A stretch of DNA of 64,000 nt, from assembly GCA_017656265.1 (NCBI GenBank), contig JACDOD010000002.1, positions 124,001 to 188,000 on the forward strand, written 5' to 3'. The notes under the pieces were generated by a model that was not told where the DNA came from, did not search any database, and saw only the letters and a list, made by a program, of their open reading frames with translations. How positions within the stretch are numbered: the stretch's first letter is position 1; each line of letters opens with the position of its first letter. Shown here in pieces: positions 26,473 to 34,464 of this stretch. The stretch is from Bacillaceae bacterium (GTDB lineage: Bacteria > Bacillota > Bacilli > Bacillales > Alkalibacillaceae). The position numbers and the translations under genes were made by a program.

Positions 26473-27021
26473 ATGGCTGGTCAAAATGTTCAGAGTGACT
26501 GGAAAGAATCTTTAAAACAGCCCGAAGTACAGGAGTCGCTTCGTACACTCGTAGAACGGCTGCCTGATCTTGTGGAATCCCTTGAAAAAGTGGATGAAGC
26601 CGTTTCCTTCGGGAGAAATGTAATGAATGATAAGCAAACGATGGAAGAGCTTAAAAATCGGCTGGAATATACGAATGTCGATTTAGATACGCTTGAAGCA
26701 GGGTTGAAGCTGCTTGAAAAACTTCCAAAGCTGCTTGAGCTTGTAGAAAAGCTAGAAACAGCAGTTGAGTTTATTGAAAACGTTCTAAAGGATCAGGAAT
26801 CACTGGAATATCTGCAGGATAGTGCTAAAACGTATATGGAACCTGTCCAAAAACGTGTGGACGACGGGGTGAATTTCTGGAAAGAAGTACAGGCGAAAGC
26901 TGAATCCAATCAGCAGCACATCTCTATATTTACGGTATTAAAGTGGATGAAAGATCCAAATGTACAAAAAGGTTTATCCTATGTGCAGGCTTTTATTGAT
27001 ACCATGCCGAAATCTAGATGA
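26473..27021 (+). CDS. DUF1641 family protein
   Basis: 182 residues, soluble, almost entirely amphipathic helix with repeating leucine/glutamate segments (KLPKLLELVEKLETAVEFIE). The spacing 26 bp after sqr with a GGAGG site indicates cotranscription. DUF1641 proteins often lie next to sqr or formate dehydrogenase genes in Firmicutes and are thought to help a quinone-linked dehydrogenase, but their biochemical role is not known. Confidence 0.8.
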   Translation: MAGQNVQSDWKESLKQPEVQESLRTLVERLPDLVESLEKVDEAVSFGRNVMNDKQTMEELKNRLEYTNVDLDTLEAGLKLLEKLPKLLELVEKLETAVEFIENVLKDQESLEYLQDSAKTYMEPVQKRVDDGVNFWKEVQAKAESNQQHISIFTVLKWMKDPNVQKGLSYVQAFIDTMPKSR

Positions 27022-27030
27022 TAAACAGGC

Positions 27031-27060
27031 CACAAGCGGAAAGATTCTTCTTCGCTTGTG
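27031..27060 (+). other. Hairpin between DUF1641 and persulfide dioxygenase genes
   Basis: Perfect 8-bp stem CACAAGCG / CGCTTGTG with a 14-nt loop just after the DUF1641 stop. There is no T-tract, so it is more likely a weak attenuator or mRNA-stabilising hairpin than a full terminator. The downstream gap of about 145 bp is long enough for a second promoter. Confidence 0.4.
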
Positions 27061-27205
27061 AACAGATGCCACTAAATAAAAAATTAGAAAAAAGACACAC
27101 GACTGAAACCTATAGAAAAATAAAAATGTTATTGGGGATCGTTATATACCATTAAGGGTAAAGGTATCATAATGATAAATTTTTATGGGGAGAGGAGTTT
27201 TTTAC

Positions 27206-28615
27206 ATGTTATTACGCTATTTTTATGATGAGAAGCTGGCGCATGCTTCTTATCTTGTGGGCTGCCAAAAGACCGGGGAAGCGATCGTGGTTGACCCGTC
27301 CCGTGACATTGAACAATACGTAGAAACAGCTGAAAAAGAAGGGCTGAATTTAACAGCTGCCTGTGAAACACACATTCATGCAGACTTTGTTTCTGGTTCA
27401 CGGGAATTGGCTGATCGCTTTGATGCCAAACTTTATTTATCCGATGAAGGGAATGAAGACTGGAAGTATCAGAATTTAGAAGGTATTCGCCATGAGCTGT
27501 TAAAAGATGGTGACAAATTTAAAATTGGAAACCTTACCTTTGAAGTTATGCATACTCCAGGACACACACCAGAAAGTATTTCCTTCCTTTTAACGGATTA
27601 TGGCGGCGGGGCTGACCGTCCAATGGGTATCTTTACCGGTGACTTTGTCTTTGTTGGTGATGTAGGGCGTCCTGACTTGCTTGAGAAGGCTGCCGGTCAA
27701 ACCGGAACTGCCAATGAAGGTGCCAAACAAATGTTTAAATCCATTGAGCGATTTAAACAGCTTCCTGATTTCCTTCAGGTATGGCCTGCTCACGGTGCCG
27801 GAAGTGCCTGCGGGAAGTCGTTAGGTGCCGTTCCTTCCTCTACTGTAGGGTATGAAAAAATGTTTAACTGGGCATTACAGTATGACAATGAAGATGAGTT
27901 TATTGAAGCACTGCTGGAAGGCCAGCCAGAACCGCCAAAATATTTTGCGGTTATGAAACGGGTAAATAAGGTTGGTATTGAACTGCTGAAAAACCTTGAT
28001 CTTCCTGTTAAAGTAACTGACGCTTCTGAACTTCACAATTGGATTGAGAACGGAATGGTGATTGATACACGTTCAGTTGATCAATTTGCTAAAGGTCATG
28101 TTCCTGGCACGATTAACATTCCTTTTGACCATTCATTTACAAACTGGGCAGGCTGGCTGGTTGATTATGAAGCGCCTCTTTATTTAATCGTGGATGAGGG
28201 GCAAATGAGAAATGTGCTAAAAGCCCTTCGCTCCATTGGTATTGACAATGCGAAGGCATACATGGAAGTTCAAACAGCCCTTGAGAGCGCGGATGAACTA
28301 GAAAGCTATGAAGAAGCAGAACCAGCTGATGTCAAAGAACAAATCAAAAAAGGAGAAGTTGCTGTTCTCGATGTGCGCAATCAGACAGAATGGGATGAAG
28401 GACACATTCCAGGTGCAGCACATATCATGCTTGGTACACTGCCGGATCGTCTGGATGAGGTTCCTCAAGGCAAAAAGCTTGTTGTAAACTGCGGAACAGG
28501 AAAACGTTCAGCGATTGGGGCAAGTGTACTGCAGGCTAATGGTGTGAAAAATGTAGTAAATCTGCTTGGCGGCTTTGAACGCTGGAGCAGTGAAACCAAA
28601 TTCGTTACACAATAA
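27206..28615 (+). CDS. Persulfide dioxygenase fused to two rhodanese domains (CstB-like)
   Basis: 469 residues. The MBL-fold dioxygenase (residues about 1-230) has THIHADFVSG, HTPGHTPESI, FTGDFVFVGDVGRPDL and VWPAHGAGS, which hold the iron ligands of the ETHE1/persulfide dioxygenase group. Then come a rhodanese domain without the active cysteine (IVDEGQMRNVLKAL) and a rhodanese with catalytic C429 (VVNCGTGKRSA). This is the layout of Staphylococcus CstB, which turns persulfides made by SQR into thiosulfate. ATG 27206 follows GAGGAG; the ORF-track start is too early. The thiosulfate product could use the TsuA-like transporter at the right end. Confidence 0.9.
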   Translation: MLLRYFYDEKLAHASYLVGCQKTGEAIVVDPSRDIEQYVETAEKEGLNLTAACETHIHADFVSGSRELADRFDAKLYLSDEGNEDWKYQNLEGIRHELLKDGDKFKIGNLTFEVMHTPGHTPESISFLLTDYGGGADRPMGIFTGDFVFVGDVGRPDLLEKAAGQTGTANEGAKQMFKSIERFKQLPDFLQVWPAHGAGSACGKSLGAVPSSTVGYEKMFNWALQYDNEDEFIEALLEGQPEPPKYFAVMKRVNKVGIELLKNLDLPVKVTDASELHNWIENGMVIDTRSVDQFAKGHVPGTINIPFDHSFTNWAGWLVDYEAPLYLIVDEGQMRNVLKALRSIGIDNAKAYMEVQTALESADELESYEEAEPADVKEQIKKGEVAVLDVRNQTEWDEGHIPGAAHIMLGTLPDRLDEVPQGKKLVVNCGTGKRSAIGASVLQANGVKNVVNLLGGFERWSSETKFVTQ

Positions 28616-28679
28616 GCATTGGTGTATAAGAATTAGATCTGCCATTTCATAAAAACAGACGTTTAACCCCTTAATTACG

Positions 28680-28722
28680 CATAAACCCTTGCTAATTATT
28701 TCAGCGAGGGTTTATGTTTCTT
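28680..28722 (+). terminator. Rho-independent terminator of the sulfide operon
   Basis: 13-bp stem CATAAACCCTTGC / GCGAGGGTTTATG with one G-T pair and an 11-nt loop, followed by TTTCTTTAT. Confidence 0.75.
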
Positions 28723-28812
28723 TATAATATATTTATAGGCACATGGGTATATTTTTAGAAGAGAAGCAGTACTCAAGCAAGTGTGAACCTTCTCTGGAAG
28801 GAGCCAAACCTA

Positions 28813-29853
28813 ATGAAATCATTCAATATTCCCAATAAATATTTAAAACAAATTCTTGAAAACATTCAGGACGGCATCATCGTAATGAATCAAAACAGAG
28901 AAATTTTAGCGATGAATCCTTCTGCCCATCGGTTAACAGGATGGAATCCCGGTGACCATGTACCATACTGTTCATTCTGTGAATCCCGGGAAACCAAACC
29001 CGGTGAGGACAAATGTTATTTAATAGCTCGGGAAGAAGTACCGTATTTTTTGTCTCAGATGCCTGTGTATCATGGTGAAAAAATTGATGTTGAGATGAGC
29101 ACAGCTCTGATGTTTCAGGATTCGGACACCAATCAGAAGGAATACTTATTGGTTCTTCGGGATCAAACCTTGCGCCAGAAGGAAGAAGAAGTGAAGCTGT
29201 CAAAAAAAATGATTAAGCAATTGATTGAAGCTCAGGAAAATGAACATAAACGTCTGGCCCATGAACTGCACGATGGGGTGAGTCAGTCCCTTTATACTAT
29301 TTCAGTCGCAATGGAAGCTGTTGAAACACGTGTTCAAGATGAACGGCTTTTAGCGTACTTGAATGAAGTAAGGGACGAATTGGAAAACGTCATGGCGGAT
29401 ATTAAATCTTATTCCCACCAATTGCGTCCTAAATCACTGGACAGTTTAGGCTTGATTCCGACTATTCAGAGTCTTATACAGTCTGTCACACGTTCTAAGC
29501 CTGAACTGGATATTCAGCTGGAACACAATTTTAATGAACGCCTGCCGTCAGTTGTTGAGATTAATTTATACCGTGTTATTCAGGAAGCCTTGCATAATAT
29601 TTTAAAATACGCAGAAGCACGGAACGTAAAAATCCTCATCAGGAAAGAGCCCGCACAAATTTTCCTGCGAGTAAAAGATGACGGAAAGGGTTTTGATCCG
29701 GACACGGTGCAAAATGGGTTAGGAATCCAGCACATGCGGGAACGAATAGAGCAACTGGAAGGGGAATTCAGGGTACATTCAGAGCCTGGAAGAGGAACGA
29801 TAATCAGTGCAATTGCTCAGATCGTCTTTGAAGGAAGTGAGCCCGATGATTAA
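28813..29853 (+). CDS. PAS sensor histidine kinase (HisKA_3 / NarL-type)
   Basis: 346 residues, no membrane segment, so a cytoplasmic sensor. A PAS domain (about 10-125) carries three closely spaced cysteines, C53-x2-C56-x11-C68 (PYCSFCESRE, EDKCYL), suggesting a metal or iron-sulfur centre or redox-active thiols, in the style of NreB. The HisKA_3 helix follows with RLAHELHDGVSQSL (phospho-acceptor H153) and a GHKL ATPase with GKGFDP and GLGIQHMRERI. ATG 28813 sits after GGAAGGAG. The gene lies between the sulfide operon and cytochrome bd, with which a redox or gas sensor fits well. Confidence 0.85.
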   Translation: MKSFNIPNKYLKQILENIQDGIIVMNQNREILAMNPSAHRLTGWNPGDHVPYCSFCESRETKPGEDKCYLIAREEVPYFLSQMPVYHGEKIDVEMSTALMFQDSDTNQKEYLLVLRDQTLRQKEEEVKLSKKMIKQLIEAQENEHKRLAHELHDGVSQSLYTISVAMEAVETRVQDERLLAYLNEVRDELENVMADIKSYSHQLRPKSLDSLGLIPTIQSLIQSVTRSKPELDIQLEHNFNERLPSVVEINLYRVIQEALHNILKYAEARNVKILIRKEPAQIFLRVKDDGKGFDPDTVQNGLGIQHMRERIEQLEGEFRVHSEPGRGTIISAIAQIVFEGSEPDD

Positions 29854-30481
29854 TTTAATGATTGTAGATGACCACGCGCTTGTACGAAAGGGAATTATTC
29901 TGCTTCTAGAAAATTATCAGGATGTTCAGGTAGTTGCCGAAAGCGGGGATGGTCATGAAGCATTAAAACTTGCTGCGAAACATGAACCGGATATTGTTTT
30001 GCTTGATATTTCCATGCCTCAAGGTTTGGACGGGTTTGCTACTGCCAAACAGCTTATTCAGCAGCAGCCGGACATTAAAATTATCCTTTTAACGATGCAC
30101 GATGAAGAAGTTTACATCCGTAAAGCGATTCAAACAGGTGCCCATGGGTATATATTGAAAAAAAGCAAGGGCAGTGACTTATACGAAGCCATTTACGAAG
30201 TGTACCATGGCAGAAAGTTTTACAAAGTCCATATCAGTGACGAACAATTACAGAAAATGTTTAATGAAGAAAAAGAACCTTCATCCATATTAACGTTAAG
30301 AGAACAGGAAATTGTTCGATTAACCGTACTGGGGTATACCAATAAAGAAATCGCTCAAAAGCTGAACATCAGCATTAAAACCGTCGAAAACCACAAGTCA
30401 AACATCATGCATAAATTGAATCTGAGGTCTAAACATGAACTGATTCAATACGGCATTAACAATCATTATATTGATGGATGA
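29846..30481 (+). CDS. NarL/FixJ-family response regulator
   Basis: 211 residues: receiver domain with phospho-acceptor D54 (IVLLDISMPQ), conserved K in YILKKSKGS, then a LuxR/NarL helix-turn-helix (LTLREQEIVRLTVLGYTNKE, KTVENHKSNIMHKL). It overlaps the kinase stop by 8 bp, so the two are translationally coupled. Likely targets are respiratory or sulfur genes nearby; inferred from position only. The ORF-track start is internal to the kinase gene and has been moved. Confidence 0.9.
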   Translation: MINLMIVDDHALVRKGIILLLENYQDVQVVAESGDGHEALKLAAKHEPDIVLLDISMPQGLDGFATAKQLIQQQPDIKIILLTMHDEEVYIRKAIQTGAHGYILKKSKGSDLYEAIYEVYHGRKFYKVHISDEQLQKMFNEEKEPSSILTLREQEIVRLTVLGYTNKEIAQKLNISIKTVENHKSNIMHKLNLRSKHELIQYGINNHYIDG

Positions 30482-30547
30482 CCAGAAAAGGGGCTCGGAC
30501 CTAAAAAAATGAACAGTGAAAAAAGGTTAACAAATGGGCTAAAGTAA

Positions 30548-30601
30548 AAAATATCCGAACTTATTCAGTGACGATGAATCTAGTTCGGATATTTTATTTG
30601 C
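30548..30601. repeat. Hairpin repeat copy A (ATATCCGAACT stem)
   Basis: 14-bp perfect arms AAAATATCCGAACT / AGTTCGGATATTTT, 20-nt loop with an extra ATTCA/TGAAT inner pairing, then TTTATTTG. A near-identical stem occurs at 61443. It follows the response regulator stop by 65 bp, where it can act as a terminator, but the conserved arms at two unrelated places suggest a dispersed element. Confidence 0.65.
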
Positions 30602-30660
30602 CTCTTTCAGTTTTACAGCCTCTTTTATTTTAACGATTGAAATTTACAATCGCTATTCAT

Positions 30661-30990
30661 TTATGTTTCCCAAACAGTTTCATTCTGACTGAAGTTGTGC
30701 AGCACCAGAGCATACTCCATCCCATCTGTCAGCCAGTGTAATTCCCCGGATGCTTCATTTCTGTAGTTATCCCTTCTTAGATATTAATCCCCTGAAGGTT
30801 CGCCTGGTTACTATAATTCCTGTCAAAAAACTGCCTATATTCCAAAACAGGTATGGGCGGTTGACCCATTAAACGATCCTGCCATCGATCCTTTTCTTCT
30901 GCCCACTATTTTCCATATATCATTAACCCAACCTAAAATTTCCAGACGATCGGCTGTGAACTCAGTTCTCTATCCCAGCTACTTTTTATT
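30661..30990 (-). pseudogene. Decayed gene remnant, frameshifted, unknown family
   Basis: On the reverse strand, three stretches read like protein in different frames, in collinear order: TADRLEILGWVNDIWKIVG, then DRWQDRLMGQPPIPVLEYRQ and FFDRNYSNQANLQG, then NYRNEASGELHWLTDGMEYA and LVLHNFSQNETVWET followed by a stop at 30661. Two frameshifts separate them, and no single frame is open. Composition with W, Y, D, N and G at normal frequency is unlike random intergenic AT-rich sequence. I do not recognise the family. The boundary on the upstream side is approximate. Confidence 0.5.
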
Positions 30991-31050
30991 CCCGATTGCC
31001 GTCACAATTTAGAAAAAAGTTAGTCAAGAAATGTTCATGAAAAGCCTTGA

Positions 31051-31070
31051 TATAGGGGGTTCCCCCTATA
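31051..31070. promoter_or_regulatory. GC-rich palindrome upstream of the cyd operon
   Basis: TATAGGGGG-TT-CCCCCTATA, perfect 9-bp arms, containing the same ATAGGGG-N4-CCCCTAT core as the sqr site. A TTGATA element at 31047-31052 overlaps its left edge and could be the -35 box, so a bound repressor would block the promoter. It lies 55 bp before the first small ORF of the cyd transcript. Bacillus cyd promoters are usually under Rex; I saw no Rex box here. Confidence 0.6.
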
Positions 31071-31124
31071 TTGATAGTGGTAATATGAAAATATACTGAA
31101 AGAAACAGATTAGGAGTGATTGTG

Positions 31125-31211
31125 ATGAAAAAGAAAGAAACTCTTTACTTTTGGGCAGCGTCCATTATATCTGTTGCAGGGATGGTTAGCCTTGTGTCTC
31201 TCATGTTATAG
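31125..31211 (+). CDS. 28-residue single-pass membrane peptide leading the cyd operon
   Basis: Too short for the ORF track. ATG follows TAGGAGTG and the frame encodes MKKKETLYFWAASIISVAGM and then VSLVSLML, a positively charged N terminus and one membrane segment. It ends 15 bp before cydA. Small single-helix proteins are common partners of cytochrome bd (CydX, CydS, CydH), so it may be an additional oxidase subunit or a leader peptide. CydS itself is recognised separately at the end of the operon. Confidence 0.6.
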   Translation: MKKKETLYFWAASIISVAGMVSLVSLML

Positions 31212-31226
31212 GGAGGTGTCATATCA

Positions 31227-32579
31227 ATGACTTATGATGCTACTATGTATAGCCGAATTTTAACCGAATTAACATTGGCTTTCCATATTATATTTGCAAC
31301 CATTGGTGTAGGGGTACCATTAATGATTGCCCTGGCTCAGTGGGTAGGTATTAAACGAAATGATAACCATTATATTATGCTTGCACGCCGATGGACCCGG
31401 GGATTTACGATTACAGTTGCAGTTGGAGTAGTAACTGGGACTGCTATCGGTCTTCAGTTAAGCCTTCTCTGGCCGAAGTTTATGGAAGCGGCCGGTCAGG
31501 TGATTGCTCTGCCGTTATTTATGGAGACATTTGCGTTTTTCTTTGAAGCTATTTTCTTAGGAATCTATATTTATACATGGAATCGATTTAAAAAGCCGAT
31601 TTATCATTTCTTGCTTTTAATTCCCGTTGCGATTGGTTCCAGTGCGTCGGCGTTTTTCATTACAACCGTGAATGCTTTTATGAATACGCCTCAAGGCTTT
31701 GAAATCGTAAATGGAGTCATTACAAATATTAATCCGATTGAAGCGATGTTTAATCCGGCTGTTCCGACAAAAGTAGGTCATGTGCTTACGTCAGCTTATA
31801 TGACCTCAGCCTTCGTACTGGCTTCACTGGCAGCCTTTCAGATGCTGAAAGGGAAAGATCATGTATATTATAAAAAAGCTCTAAAAATCACCATGATTCC
31901 TGCCATCGTATTTTCCATTGCTACAGCGGTTGTGGGAGACTTTTCCGGTAAATTTTTAGCGGATTATCAGCCGGAAAAACTGGCAGCAGCCGAGTGGCAC
32001 TTTGAAACTGAAAGTCATGCACCGTTAATTTTGTACGGTTATTTGGATGAAAATGGGGAAGTAAAAGGGGCTCTTGAAATTCCATATGCCTTAAGTATTT
32101 TGGCGGGCAACACCCCATCAACTGAAGTGATCGGGCTGAATGAATTTCCGGAAGATGAACGGCCGCCTTTATATGTCCACTATTTCTTTGATTTGATGGT
32201 TACACTGGGAATTTTATTAACGATCGTTGCATTGCTCTATGCTGTCTTGCTGAAGTGGAAACCGCATCTTGCCCACAAGAAGTGGATGCTGCGGGCCATT
32301 GTCTGGTCTGCTCCCCTGTCTTTGTTAGCTATTGAAATTGGCTGGTTCTTTGCTGAAGTGGGGAGACAGCCCTGGATTTTGAGAGGATATTTAAAAGTTT
32401 CTGAGACAGCAACCACATCCCCTCATGTGGACACACTCATTATCGTGTTTGGCTTGCTGTATATTGTTCTGACGATTGGAGCAGGTGTTGTCCTGAGAAG
32501 AATGTTTAAGAATAATCCTCCGGAACAAGAGTTAAAAGAATATGGATGGGATCACGGGGGTGAAAAGCATGTCTCTTGA
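31227..32579 (+). CDS. cydA: Cytochrome bd oxidase subunit I
   Basis: 450 residues with about nine membrane segments, the length of Bacillus-type CydA with a short Q-loop. Heme ligand regions are visible: LTLAFHIIFATIGVGVP near the N terminus, the histidine in TKVGHVLTSAYMTSAF, and GRQPWILRGYLK. The enzyme oxidises menaquinol and reduces oxygen to water without pumping protons; bd oxidases keep working under sulfide, which inhibits heme-copper oxidases. GGGAGGTG precedes the ATG, and cydB overlaps the 3' end. Confidence 0.9.
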   Translation: MTYDATMYSRILTELTLAFHIIFATIGVGVPLMIALAQWVGIKRNDNHYIMLARRWTRGFTITVAVGVVTGTAIGLQLSLLWPKFMEAAGQVIALPLFMETFAFFFEAIFLGIYIYTWNRFKKPIYHFLLLIPVAIGSSASAFFITTVNAFMNTPQGFEIVNGVITNINPIEAMFNPAVPTKVGHVLTSAYMTSAFVLASLAAFQMLKGKDHVYYKKALKITMIPAIVFSIATAVVGDFSGKFLADYQPEKLAAAEWHFETESHAPLILYGYLDENGEVKGALEIPYALSILAGNTPSTEVIGLNEFPEDERPPLYVHYFFDLMVTLGILLTIVALLYAVLLKWKPHLAHKKWMLRAIVWSAPLSLLAIEIGWFFAEVGRQPWILRGYLKVSETATTSPHVDTLIIVFGLLYIVLTIGAGVVLRRMFKNNPPEQELKEYGWDHGGEKHVS

Positions 32580-33582
32580 GCTTTTGGGTATATCGGTATT
32601 ATGGATCTTTTTGTTTGGCTATGTCATCGTCGCTTCGATCGACTTCGGTGCAGGGTTCTTTATTACGTATAGTGAGTGGACCGGGCAGAAGCAGGTATTA
32701 CACAAAATTATTCAGCGGTATCTGTCTCCAGTATGGGAAGTCACGAACGTATTTCTGGTATTTTTCTTTGTCGGGATCGTCGGCTTCTTTCCGAAAACGG
32801 CCTATTACTATGGTTCAGCGCTGCTGGTTCCAGTCAGTATATCGATAATTCTGCTTGCCATTCGGGGTTCCTATTATGCATTTGGAACCTATGGGTCTAA
32901 AGATAATAAATGGTATACCTTCTTATATGGGGTTACAGGTGTGCTCATACCAGCTTCCTTAACCACGGTTTTAACCATTTCTGAAGGCGGGTATTTAACG
33001 ATTACAGACAATGGCGTTTATTTAAAATTAACGGCGCTATTAACAAGTCCGTATTCCTGGGGAGTGGTACTTCTGGCGATTGTGAGCGTTCTGTTTATCT
33101 CCGCAAGCTTTTTGACTTACTATGCTAGAAAAGCGGAGGACTCCCATGCAGAAAGTCTTTTGCGCCAGTATACCCTGGGTTGGAGTGTTCCCTCTGTCTT
33201 GATTGCGGTTATCGTCTTCTATATGCTAAAGACTCAAAATGTGGAACATTTCAATCAAATGGTTGACCTGGCGTGGATGTTTATGATTTCTCTGGCGTTT
33301 TTTATGACGGGTTTATATCTGATTTATAAACGAAAAGCTTACGGGTGGGCATTTACAGCGATCACCATGCAATATTTCTTTGCCTTCCTGGCATATGGGA
33401 TATCTCATTATCCGTACTTGCTGTATCCGGTATTAACGATTTACGACGGATTTACCAATGAAACCATGGCTATTGCACTGGTTATCGCTTTTATTGTTGG
33501 TTTGCTCTTGCTCATTCCAGCCCTGTATCTGCTGCTTCGTCTGTTCTTATTTAACCGTGACTATGTAAAAGGAACCCGTTAA
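32569..33582 (+). CDS. cydB: Cytochrome bd oxidase subunit II
   Basis: 337 residues with about eight or nine membrane segments. The N terminus has the family pattern WIFLFGYVIVASIDFGAGFF, with the acidic residue of the helix-I motif. ATG 32569 follows GGGGGTG and overlaps the cydA stop by 11 bp, implying coupled translation; the ORF-track start lies inside cydA without a ribosome binding site. It forms the oxidase core with CydA. Confidence 0.9.
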   Translation: MSLELLGISVLWIFLFGYVIVASIDFGAGFFITYSEWTGQKQVLHKIIQRYLSPVWEVTNVFLVFFFVGIVGFFPKTAYYYGSALLVPVSISIILLAIRGSYYAFGTYGSKDNKWYTFLYGVTGVLIPASLTTVLTISEGGYLTITDNGVYLKLTALLTSPYSWGVVLLAIVSVLFISASFLTYYARKAEDSHAESLLRQYTLGWSVPSVLIAVIVFYMLKTQNVEHFNQMVDLAWMFMISLAFFMTGLYLIYKRKAYGWAFTAITMQYFFAFLAYGISHYPYLLYPVLTIYDGFTNETMAIALVIAFIVGLLLLIPALYLLLRLFLFNRDYVKGTR

Positions 33583-33596
33583 AGGAGGAAATGAAC

Positions 33597-33692
33597 ATGC
33601 ATCATTTTCTGATTATGTATGCACCTATATTGGTCGTTATTCTGGCCATCGTGACCGTCTTTATGTGGGGAGCGAAAAGTAAATCACTGTAA
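33597..33692 (+). CDS. cydS: Cytochrome bd small subunit CydS
   Basis: A 31-residue peptide, not in the ORF track, starting 14 bp after cydB behind AAAGGAGGAA. The sequence HHFLIMYAPILVVILAIVTV closely follows the Geobacillus CydS pattern (FLIMYAP then one hydrophobic helix and a short polar end). In the Geobacillus oxidase this single helix lies beside CydA. The operon ends at a strong terminator right after this gene. Confidence 0.85.
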   Translation: MHHFLIMYAPILVVILAIVTVFMWGAKSKSL

Positions 33693-33701
33693 TCCATGCA
33701 G

Positions 33702-33734
33702 AAAACGGCAGGAATCGTATTCCTGCCGTTTTTA
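33702..33734 (+). terminator. Terminator of the cyd operon
   Basis: 14-bp perfect stem AAAACGGCAGGAAT / ATTCCTGCCGTTTT with a 3-nt loop and T-tract; probably bidirectional with the converging gene. Confidence 0.9.
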
Positions 33735-33737
33735 TGG

Positions 33738-34295
33738 CTAAGAAAGGACTATGTGAGCGGCACTTAAAACAATGAAGATTGTTACCGTGACTATGTGAAA
33801 TTTTCGTAATGGTTTGTTTGTTTTATTCGTTGTAAGGAAAAGTCCCTGAAATAACGCAAAGATCAGGAACCCAATACTCCCTATACCAATCATTTCCCTT
33901 GGGCCAAGTTCTTTTTCATAAATGAGCATGAGAAATCCATGACTGATTGCCGCTAAAAGTGCGAGTATTCCAGCACTAACATGCCATTTGCCGGTGAGTT
34001 TAATGACTGATTGAATCGGCTTTCTTATGTGTGGGTTCTTTCTTATTTCCGGCTTTTTAAGGACATGAGGGGCTATTTTTCTTCCAGGGTAAATTGCCGC
34101 AGCAAATCCGGCTAAAGCAACAATAGACCAGCCGATGACTTCGCCGCTTTCTTCCAGAAGTTCTGACTCTTCTTCTTCCATTTCGCCGTATTCTTCTTCT
34201 TCATGGTCATCATCATCAGCCAGCACATGAATTGGATAAACAAGTAAAACAACTATACATAACAAAAATGGCAAGATCACTTGTCTCCGGTACAC
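33738..34295 (-). CDS. Putative b-type membrane cytochrome (four-helix, paired histidines)
   Basis: About 185 residues: signal peptide (LLCIVVLLVYPIHVLA), a very acidic extracytoplasmic stretch (DDDDHEEEEYGEMEEEE), then four membrane segments. Histidines sit within helices in a pattern suited to heme: GKWHVSAGILALLAAISHG and LRKFHIVTVTIFIVLSAAHI. This recalls the DUF4405/ferric-reductase or cytochrome b561 style, but no family is certain. GTG 34295 is preferred because GGGGGGA lies before it. It is convergent with the cyd operon. Confidence 0.55.
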   Translation of the reverse strand: MYRRQVILPFLLCIVVLLVYPIHVLADDDDHEEEEYGEMEEEESELLEESGEVIGWSIVALAGFAAAIYPGRKIAPHVLKKPEIRKNPHIRKPIQSVIKLTGKWHVSAGILALLAAISHGFLMLIYEKELGPREMIGIGSIGFLIFALFQGLFLTTNKTNKPLRKFHIVTVTIFIVLSAAHIVLS

Positions 34296-34395
34296 TTTAA
34301 TTCCCCCCAAAATAAATTGAAAATGTCCTTATAACAGTATGACCAATTCGTTCCAAAATAGATCATTTTTTGTTTTGACGGATGGAGTGGTTATT

Positions 34396-34464
34396 TCATG
34401 TGGGAGCAAAACTTTTCCCCGCATCTTTCACAGAGATGGGGCTATTGAGCATGGATTGTGTCAT
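34396..34464 (-). CDS. Candidate 22-residue peptide overlapping the second HTH-TPR gene
   Basis: An ATG overlaps the regulator stop codon as TAATG, the arrangement that allows re-initiation. The frame reads MTQSMLNSPISVKDAGKSFA then PT. It has no hydrophobic export signal, so it does not look like a Phr/NprX precursor, and no separate ribosome binding site is seen. It is listed only because the two other regulators of this type each have a peptide gene at this position. It may be nothing. Confidence 0.2.
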   Translation of the reverse strand: MTQSMLNSPISVKDAGKSFAPT

